From Aquarana catesbeiana (lineage: Eukaryota; Chordata; Amphibia; Anura; Ranidae): a stretch of DNA of 64,000 bases. Each line of letters starts with the position of its first letter. The first letter of the stretch is position 1. Below, in pieces: positions 56,640-64,000 of this stretch. Location of the stretch: contig NC_133325.1 in assembly GCF_042186555.1 (NCBI RefSeq), forward strand, positions 758,297,207 to 758,361,206, in the 5' to 3' direction. The position numbers and the translations under genes were made by a program. The notes below the pieces were generated by a model, which was not told the origin of the DNA, did no database searches, and saw only the letters and a list, made by a program, of their open reading frames with translations.

Positions 56640-57391
56640 ATCTATCTATATACAGTATACAGTATATAATGGATGTAGACCGGGTGCATGGTCCTATGGC
56701 TTGCAATGTTCAGATGAGTTAACCCGTGGTGTGCCTGTGTCCTGTGCTGGTCAGGTCACCCTGCCTCCCCTGTGCTGTGTATTAGGAGACGTCACTCAGC
56801 GGGGGGCCTCTCCTCTCTATCCTCTCTCTCCTCTCTCTCCTCTCTACCCCCTCTCTCCTCTCTATCCCCTCTATCCTCTCTCTCCTCTCCCCAGCCTACC
56901 CACTGCGGTGTCTGCCTCCTTCTCTGTCTGCTGTGTCTGTCCTGCCTGACATCGCCGGCCTCTCTGCACACTGAGCTCTGTACAGCCGGGGGGAGCTGAC
57001 TGCACTACCTGCACTGCACAGCACCGGGGCTCAGGCTTCACTGCCCAGGAAGAGACCTGAAATCCACCAAGATATGTGGAGGCGCCTCTGAATTCTTTCA
57101 CATTTGTCGCACAACTTTGTTAGGTCGCAGTTGGGGGGGGGGGGGGAGTGGCAGTTGCAAACATCCTTCCATCTCCAGATCCGATCTGATCCTTCTGTCC
57201 TGGGGTTGATTTTTAAACGTTGTCCATCCAAGCAGGTGGAGGTCCCATCTGTGCACCAAACTGAGTCCCTGGAAGGGTGAGAGATGTGATCGATGGTCGG
57301 GGCTGGATCGTCCAATGTGTGCCAGGCTGAGCAGGCTGGAGGTGGCTGGTGATTATGCCAGAGCTGCTGGGGTCCCCGTACAGTAGTCACC
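56640..57391 (+). promoter_or_regulatory. SIM2: Putative SIM2 proximal promoter and 5' UTR
   Basis: This is the sequence immediately 5' of the SIM2 start codon. It is richer in G+C than the flanking AT-rich DNA and free of recognised transposons. Visible landmarks are a weak TATA-like TATATAAT at about 56663, a near-consensus CRE (GACGTCAC, reverse GTGACGTC) at 56788-56795, a long pyrimidine tract at 56810-56893 and a G-run at about 57134-57147. The transcription start cannot be placed from sequence alone. Several ATGs precede the SIM2 start (for example in 57270-57290), so upstream ORFs are possible if the 5' UTR is long. Assignment as promoter is inferred from position. Confidence 0.5.
56810..56893 (+). 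repeat. Polypyrimidine CTCTCC/CTAT tract in SIM2 5' flank
   Basis: About 84 bases are almost purely C and T, built from CTCTCTCC and CTCTATCC words, with only scattered A. Long homopurine-homopyrimidine runs with mirror symmetry can form triplex DNA and are common near vertebrate promoters. It lies about 0.5 kb before the SIM2 ATG. Confidence 0.8.
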
Positions 57392-57566
57392 ATGAAGGAG
57401 AAGTCTAAAAATGCGGCCAAAACCCGCCGGGAGAAGGAGAATGGAGAGTTCTATGAGCTGGCCAAACTACTACCCCTACCATCCGCCATTACCTCCCAGC
57501 TGGACAAAGCCTCCATCATCCGACTTACCACCAGCTACCTGAAGATGAGGGCTGTCTTTCCGGACG
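57392..57566 (+). CDS. SIM2: SIM2 coding exon 1 (bHLH domain), partial gene
   Basis: This is the first coding exon of single-minded homolog 2, a nuclear bHLH-PAS transcription factor that dimerises with ARNT-type partners and binds E-box-like sites; in vertebrates it acts in brain, muscle and craniofacial development. The exon encodes 58 complete residues plus the first base of a split glycine codon. Residues 1-17 are the basic DNA-binding region (MKEKSKNAAKTRREKEN), about 20-30 are helix 1 (FYELAKLLPL), 31-40 the loop, and 41-52 helix 2 (SIIRLTTSYLKM). From memory of the paralogues, Lys10, Gly18 and Ala54 match SIM2, where SIM1 has Arg, Ser and Val. The ATG has a favourable context (gtcaccATGa), and the protein starts exactly where SIM proteins start. 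The reading frame continues past 57566 only into low-complexity intron sequence. The PAS domains and C-terminal part lie beyond the window. Confidence is high for the SIM family and slightly lower for SIM2 over SIM1. Confidence 0.96.
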
Positions 57567-57572
57567 GTGAGT
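57567..57572 (+). other. SIM2: Splice donor of SIM2 intron 1
   Basis: The exon ends ...GACG and is followed by GTGAGT, an optimal 5' splice site. The junction is phase 1 and splits a Gly codon, consistent with the FP(E/D)G-L join I remember in SIM proteins. Intron 1 continues to the window end, so it is longer than 6.4 kb. No acceptor for exon 2 was recognised inside the window. Confidence 0.93.
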
Positions 57573-57640
57573 GCTACGATGGTCCTGGGGGGGCACTGGG
57601 AAAAAAAAACAATTACATATTTATATATGAATTAAAAAAA

Positions 57641-57732
<92 letters not shown>

Positions 57733-57733
57733 C

Positions 57734-57831
<98 letters not shown>

Positions 57832-57866
57832 CAGAGCTATCCATCTATATATAGATATATATATAA

Positions 57867-57933
<67 letters not shown>
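57641..57933 (+). repeat. Alternating (TATC)n-(GATA)n-(TATC)n in SIM2 intron 1
   Basis: (ATCT)~23 at 57641-57732 is joined by a single C to (GATA)~24 at 57734-57831, then a short AT-rich bridge, then (CTAT)~16 at 57867-57933. The first two arms form a perfect inverted repeat of about 90 bp with no spacer. It lies only 75 bp after the exon 1 donor. Confidence 0.97.
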
Positions 57934-57934
<1 letters not shown>

Positions 57935-58499
57935 AATATACTATATACTACAGTGTATGTATGTATATATATATATATCTGTAGATATGTATTTACGCTA
58001 TATATTTACATCTATTATTTTCTTTTTTTATAATCTCTTTTTTTTATTGTTTTTTTTTTTCTTGCTGTATATATATTTTATAGCTACCGCTGATTGAGTG
58101 AGTACTTGCAACTTCATTCAGTAAATCAGCCATAATAGAACGCCTCAGACTGAAGTGGGCAATAATCACTCAATTGCATTTAGAAATATAGGGACAGAAT
58201 GGACATTTTAGAGGAGAGTCACAAGTATACATGAATCTTTTTTTAAAAAATTTATTTCCGAAAAAAATAAATAAAAGATTAAAAAGGAGTTGAAAATCTT
58301 CTCAATATAGTTACTTTAATTATGCAATGGTGTGAAATGCAAATTCGTGTATAGCTCTTTCATCTATACACCAACAACTTCAATTAATTGAGTGAAGATT
58401 CGTAATTCCCTTAGTAAATCAGCCAGAATAATATTTATTATTTCAAAGTTTATATACACACGCATTCATGTTTATGAGGCTTATTTAATAATTTAATCA

Positions 58500-58680
58500 T
58501 TCAATTATCTATACCTCTCGCTTAATATATATAGATATATATCTATCTATAGATCTAGATATCTATATCTATATAGATATCTATTTATATATACATATAT
58601 ATATATCTATATATATATCTATATATATATATATATATAGATATATATATAGATATATCTATATGATATATCTAGATATA
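58500..58680. repeat. AT-rich self-complementary (TA/GATA) tract
   Basis: Words ATATAGATATATATCTATC and complements over about 180 bp; low-complexity DNA in SIM2 intron 1. A pure (TA)~27 tract follows at 58879-58933. Confidence 0.9.
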
Positions 58681-58879
58681 TAGGTTTTTGTGTTTTTTTT
58701 TAAAGACTGATAGTATTGCGAGGATATCTTCATATAAATTATATATTCAAGTAATCAGCCTCAGTATACAATATATTTATATTAACAGGTGTAATTGCAA
58801 GTATGTGTATGTGTGTAATTAAATTCACGTGTGTGTATGGATGTGTCCTATATAATTTAATATGTCAGTGGAAACTCTA

Positions 58880-58936
<57 letters not shown>

Positions 58937-59344
58937 CAATTAAACCTATATACATTTATAGGTGATTGTACAGTATATGGTGTAATCACTCGCACGTTTA
59001 TACATTTTAATAAAGGTACTTATGAAATGATGACAGTTTATCGGTAAAAAGCTTTATACACTAATGGAAAGCTAACATTAGCTTATTGTTATTAACATTA
59101 TTTTATGTAACAAGTGTAAATAGACACAACACATGCCTTCTACACAAGGGGCTTAGTTCACACATATTAATAATTAGATAAGGAAAAGTTTTCTTTTCTT
59201 TATACAATCTGCGTTGGAACTCTATGTAGCTCTACAGATACCTATAATATTATTCTGATCGTTTAATAAGGTCAACTCCTTTCAGTTTCTGTTTTGTAAC
59301 TGCTCGGTGAGCGAACTAAATATAACTCCTCAATATTTTTATAT

Positions 59345-60911
59345 TACGAGAGAACATGGGGGAACTTATAGCCAGAGAATATGGGGTGGGGGGGGGGGGA
59401 TCTAATGATTAGCCAGAGAACATAGGGGGATCTAATAATATACATGTATATAGCCTCAGAATATAGGGGATTTAATTATATACATGTATATAGCCTGAGA
59501 ACATGGGGGATTTAATAATATACATGTATATAGCCTGAGAACATGGGGGGATATAATGATATAAATGTATACAAACAGAGAACATGGGTATCGAATGATA
59601 CAAATGTAGAGAAGATGGGGAATCTAATGATATGTATTTGATAAACCGCTAATGGTCAGAGATGAGCTGCGATCCCCAGGATCACAGCTTATCACTGTTT
59701 CATAAACGGACACCATAGGCAGAGAACATGGAAATCCAATTACATGGGCAGAAATCCAATTATATAGGCAGAGAACAGGAGGATCTAATGATTAAAATGT
59801 ATATAAACAGAGAAATGTAGGATCTAATAATATAAATGTATATAGACAGAGACCATGGCGGATCTATATAAATAGGTGAAAGTTGAGAACATGGGCACGT
59901 CTAGTTTATACATTTGTTTAGGCAGAGAATATGGGGGGATACAATTAAATGTATATAGACAGAGAACATGGGGATTTAATCACATACTGTAAATATTAGA
60001 AGGCTGGAAGATAGAGGGTTTAATTTTAGCAGAGAACATAGGGAATCGAATTATATTAATGTACATAGACAGAGCACACAAGGGGTATAATAATATAAAT
60101 TTGTACAGACCAAGAACATGGGATCTAATAATATAAATGTATATAGGCGGAGAATATGAGGGAGGATGTAATAATATATATGCATATAGGCACAGGGCAT
60201 GGGGGATCCAATGATACTGTATTATTATTATTATTATTATTATAAATGTATGTACACAGAGAACATGGGGGATAGTTATTTAAATTTATAGATAAAGAAA
60301 AAGGGGGGGGGGGGGGCGAATGATATAAATGTATATGGGATCTAATTATATAAACGTATGTTGACACAGAATGTGGGGGATCTAATATATAAACATAGAA
60401 GACAGAGAGTACATTGTATGAATGTATAGGCATGAGACATAGGGTATCCAATTATATAAATGTATATAGGTAGAGAACATCAAGATTTACTGATATACTT
60501 TTATATATGACTTAATTATATAAATGTATGTAGAGAACATGGGGGATGGAATTATATACAGGCATACCACACTTTTAAGTACACAATGGGGTTCATTTAC
60601 TAAAGCTGGAAAGTGCAAAATCAGGCTCACTTCTGCATAGAAACCAATGAGCTTCCAGGTTTTATTGCCAAAGCTTAATTGAACAAGCTGGGGTTAGAAG
60701 CTCATTGGTTTCTGTGCAGAAGTGAGCCTGATTTTGCACTTTCCAGCTTCAGTAAATAAACCCCATTGTATACTTAAAAGTGGGGTATTCCTGTAAATGC
60801 ATATATGTGGACAGAGAACATGGAGGATCTCATAATAGACATGTATATACAGAGAGAACATGGGGATCTAATTTATGTATACAGAGAGTGAGCACGGGGA
60901 ATCTACTGATA

Positions 60912-60972
<61 letters not shown>

Positions 60973-61040
60973 AGAACATGGGGGATTTACTGATATAAAT
61001 GTACAGAGAAAAGGGGGGAATCTGATGATATTGTTGTATA
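59345..61040 (+). repeat. Degenerate ~40-bp minisatellite in SIM2 intron 1
   Basis: The phrase GAGAACATGGGGGATCTAAT followed by GATATAAATGTATATAGAC recurs dozens of times with period near 40 and many indels, interrupted by a G-run (60304-60316), (TAT)n (60222-60242), a palindromic MITE (60586-60768) and (TA)n (60908-60969). A resumed stretch is at 63058-63340. Confidence 0.88.
60264..60800 (+). repeat. Duplicated block B (copy 1): minisatellite part + MITE
   Basis: Aligns almost base for base with 63058-63590. It starts GGGGGATAGTTATTTAAATT, passes GATAAAGAAAAAGGGGG and AACATCAAGATTTACTGATA, and ends in a MITE bounded by ACAGGCATACC...GGGGTATTCCTGT. Confidence 0.88.
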
Positions 61041-61089
61041 TATGCTGGCACCTGGGTTATCAAAATGGCATCAACAATAATAATGAGCA

Positions 61090-61440
61090 TTAATCAGACA
61101 GTTTTTTAAACACAAGTTGGTATGATATGTAGGCAATAGGTATCTCTATTGACTTTTCCAGTTTAATTATCAACTGCGGCGATAATACCGCCTTCTACAG
61201 AGGGAATGGAAGGGATCTGGTTTATTATTATGAAGGCAAATAATTAATCAGCAGACAAAGGATTACTGCAGGTTTAAGCGGCCTGTCCTTTAGCAATGCA
61301 TCATATACAGGCAGAGATCATCGATGGCATTGCGGAGGGAAGAGATGAAGAGATGATGATGATGATGATGGTAAAGAATAATTCACATTGTAGTAGTCCA
61401 GTGCCAGATTAGTCACAGCAACAATTACTACACCTTACCA
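61090..61440. other. Repeat-free island in SIM2 intron 1, candidate enhancer
   Basis: A complex block amid microsatellites, with GTTTAATTATCAACTGCGGC, AAATAATTAATCAGCAGACA, AAAGGATTACTGCAGGTTTA and TAGCAATGCATCAT. The words TTAATTA, TAATTAATC and GGATTA are homeodomain and OTX-type sites. A short (GAT)n follows at 61351-61371. No ORF. Function is inferred only from composition and position about 3.6 kb into intron 1. Confidence 0.4.
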
Positions 61441-61674
61441 ATGAGCTGTAATTATTCTGATAAGTGTGTGGATGGATAAAGCTACATAAGAAAAGAAAAC
61501 ATAGATAAATGTGTACAAATAAAAAAAAAATAACCCTGCAACATAGGAGACGCTATAAAAAAAAGAAAGAAAATAAAAATAAATATATGTGTATAATTTA
61601 TGTGCGTGTGTGTGAAAAAGTGTTGAAATAAAATAACCCTTTCTCATAATTGACTGGTGATGAAAAAATTATAT

Positions 61675-61705
61675 ATATATCTATAATAATAATAATAATA
61701 ATTAG

Positions 61706-61738
<33 letters not shown>

Positions 61739-61958
61739 TATATATATATCTCTATATATATATAGAGATATATATATATATCTATATATATATATCTATA
61801 TAGATAGATATATATATATCTCTATATAGATCTATATAGATATATATCTATATATATCTATATAGAGATATATATAGATATATATATCTATATATATCTC
61901 TATATAGATATATATAGATATATATCTATATAGATATATATATATAGATAGATAGAGA

Positions 61959-62053
<95 letters not shown>
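61675..62053. repeat. Complex (TA)/(GATA)/(TATC) tract
   Basis: About 380 bp of ATATATAGATATATATCTCT-like words, each near its complement, ending in (CTAT)~11 and (TA)~22. Confidence 0.95.
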
Positions 62054-62055
<2 letters not shown>

Positions 62056-62720
62056 CCTTCTATACAAGAGATTCAGATATTTTCACTCTCAAATACAGAG
62101 TCCCTGTATATAGTGACTGATAAATCCCTCTGTATAAACACACCTGTAAATACCCCAATCTCCCAATAAAATAATAGGTGTGGTGTGTTCTTATTTATAG
62201 TAAATGCAGTTAACCCCTGAATAATATTTTCTGTACATGTGCTGGATGCATTTGATTTCTGTAGAGGAATTGTCTGTGTGTGCTGTCTATCTGTAGTGTG
62301 GTTGAAGAATAGATGAAGTGTGCTTTGTGCTGGTGGAATCACTGTCACTGGTACAGTCCCTGCTGTGACACTGGAGTGACTGTCATTATTGTCCTGTGGT
62401 CCAGACTGACTGTAATACACCTGACAGCCCCCCCCCCCCCCCCCCTACAGACACACACACAGACAGACACACTTTCCCTTCCTCTATGCCAGCCAACCTT
62501 CCCTCTGTTCCCATGAGTTATCCCATTCCTCCCCAGAACGGAGGGCCCTGACATGATCTAGTTGCCACTTCTTCCCAAGGTGAGATGCCACTTCCCATGG
62601 CAGCTGTGTCACTCTTTTTACTGAAATACACAAATTAAATAGGAGTGCCAGCTACATTAAAAAAATGTAATTCCCAGCTATTGTATAAATATTCCATCAG
62701 TTCTACAAATGCAATCACAG

Positions 62721-62725
<5 letters not shown>
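62054..62725. other. Unassigned intronic stretch of SIM2
   Basis: Contains a C-run (62428-62444) and short (CA) words. No exon or transposon end was recognised. Confidence 0.4.
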
Positions 62726-62772
<47 letters not shown>

Positions 62773-62777
<5 letters not shown>

Positions 62778-63599
62778 GCATACGCCACTACACAATGGTT
62801 TTTTTTTACTAAAGCTAGAAAGGGAAGAATCAGGCTCACTTCTGCATAGAAACCAATGAGCTTCCAGGTTTTATTACCAAAGCTTAATTGAACAAGCTGG
62901 GGTTAGAAGCTCTTTGGTTTCTATGCAGCAGTGAGCCTGATTTTGCACTTTCCAGCTTTAGTAAATAAACCCCATTGTGTACTTAAAAGTGGGGTATGCC
63001 TGTATATCTATATCTGTGTGTGTGCATATATATATATATGTTGAAATATAGTGTTGGGGGATATGGGGGATAGTTATATACATTTATAGATAAAGAAAAA
63101 GGGGGGGCCTAATGATATAAATGTATATGGGATCTAATTATATAAACGTATGTAGACACAGAATGTGGGGATCTAATATATAAACATAGAAGACAGAGAG
63201 TATATTGTATAAATGTATAGGCACGGGACATAGGGTATCCAATTATATAAATGTATATAGGTAGAGAACATCAAGATCTACTGATATACTTTTATATGAC
63301 GTAATTATATAAATGTATGCAGAGAACATGGGGGATGGAATTATATACAGGCATACTCCACTTTTAAGTACACAATGGGGTTCATTTACTAAAGCTGGAA
63401 AGTGCAAAATCAGGCTCGCTTCTGCATAGAAACCAATGAGCTTCCAGGTTTTATTGCCAAAGCTTAATTGAACAATCTGGGGTTAGAAGCTCATTGGTTT
63501 CTATTCAGAAGTGAGCCTGATTTTTGCACTTTCTAGCTTTAGTAAATAAACCCCATTGCATACTTAAAAGTGGGGTATGCCTGTATATCTATATCTGTG

Positions 63600-63625
<26 letters not shown>
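62773..63625 (+). repeat. Duplicated block B (copies 2 and 3)
   Basis: 62773-63050 is a MITE copy (ACAGGCATACGCCACTACAC...GGGGTATGCCTGTATATCTA) with the trailing phrase CTGTGTGTGTGCATATATAT. 63058-63625 repeats the minisatellite part and the MITE with the same trailing phrase. The two thus form a tandem pair, both related to 60264-60800. Confidence 0.88.
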
Positions 63626-63654
<29 letters not shown>

Positions 63655-63655
63655 T

Positions 63656-63686
<31 letters not shown>

Positions 63687-63691
63687 GTATT

Positions 63692-63734
<43 letters not shown>

Positions 63735-63738
<4 letters not shown>

Positions 63739-64000
63739 TAGGACTTTTCCAAGCCTTTACTATCCTATGGAACTCCCTACCCCAATCTGTCCGACTATCT
63801 CCTATCTCCTGCTTGCTTTTAGACAATCCCTGAAAAACCATTCTCTTCAAGGAAGCCTATCCTGCCTTCACCTAACAACTGTAATTTAATTTTCTCCATA
63901 AGATTGCCCCCCATAGTTATTACCTTTTGCATCACTTGACCCTCCCTTCTAGATTGTAAGCTCTACCAGCAGGGCCCTCTGAATCCACCTGTATTGAATT
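63735..64000 (+). mobile_element. CR1/L2-type LINE 3' end, partial
   Basis: Frame reading FQAFTILWNSLPQSVRLSP followed after a stop by KTILFKEAYPAF matches the C-terminal 'WNSLP..lR....F...LK..LF..AY' pattern of CR1/L2-clade LINE reverse transcriptases. The downstream AGATTGTAAGCTCTACCAGC AGGGCCCTC is typical of L2-like 3' UTRs. Truncated at the 5' side by (TA)n and cut by the window end. Confidence 0.75.

Noticed and set aside
56663..56670. TATATAAT as the SIM2 TATA box
   Set aside because: It sits at the edge of an AT-rich simple-repeat region 0.7 kb before the ATG. Without transcript data it is not better than chance.
57567..57742. Extension of the SIM2 frame to a 116-codon protein
   Set aside because: It runs past an optimal GTGAGT donor into poly-A and (TATC)n. 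SIM proteins continue with conserved PAS-linker sequence that is absent here.

Overview
The window reads as vertebrate nuclear DNA, most likely from a large-genomed frog (a ranid-like anuran). Gene content is very sparse, there are no prokaryotic-style operons, and (GATA)n, (GAAA)n and (AT)n microsatellites are long. Most of the sequence is a dense mosaic of DNA-transposon remnants of types I associate, from memory, with ranid frogs. Examples are termini reading CGTACACACGATCGG, TTAAAGCGGAGTTCC, GGGGTTGATTTACTAAA and AGGCCCCTTTCACA. The species assignment is inference, since no database search was possible.

One real host gene is visible: the first coding exon of SIM2 (single-minded 2, a bHLH-PAS transcription factor) on the + strand at 57392-57566. 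It ends in a good splice donor. The rest of the gene lies beyond the right edge, so 57567-64000 is intron 1. About 57 kb upstream is intergenic, with no other host exon recognised. A few repeat-free stretches (about 29.2-30.0 kb, 51.5-52.0 kb, 54.1-55.3 kb and 61.1-61.4 kb) could be regulatory DNA of SIM2.

Layout: 1-0.2 kb is a Tc1/mariner 3' end. From 0.5 to 5.5 kb there are several MITEs. At 5.7-7.5 kb lies a large fold-back TTAA element with minisatellite arms. At 7.7-10.5 kb there are palindromic MITEs, one nested in another repeat. At 13.5-14.4 kb are two further MITEs. From 16.2 to 21.8 kb is a run of TTAA-flanked elements, one carrying an 0.8 kb two-word minisatellite. At 21.9-26.5 kb lie two very large inverted repeats. 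From 27 to 35.9 kb are more TTAA elements, one with a Harbinger-like MITE inserted in it. From 36.5 to 41 kb are nested MITEs. From 41.2 to 43.5 kb a rearranged Tc1 element contains both a TTAA element and a solo LTR. At 44.8-45.9 kb is an L1-like reverse-transcriptase pseudogene split by a MITE. From 46.5 to 54 kb are further MITEs. Microsatellites cluster at 55.3-56.5 kb, just upstream of SIM2. Intron 1 holds giant GATA/TATC hairpins, a degenerate ~40-bp minisatellite and a recent ~0.5 kb duplication.

The main message is transposon stratigraphy: at least eight nested insertions can be resolved to the base from their target-site duplications, and TTAA-type (piggyBac-like) non-autonomous families dominate. 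No CRISPR array, phage, operon or novel protein-coding system was found.
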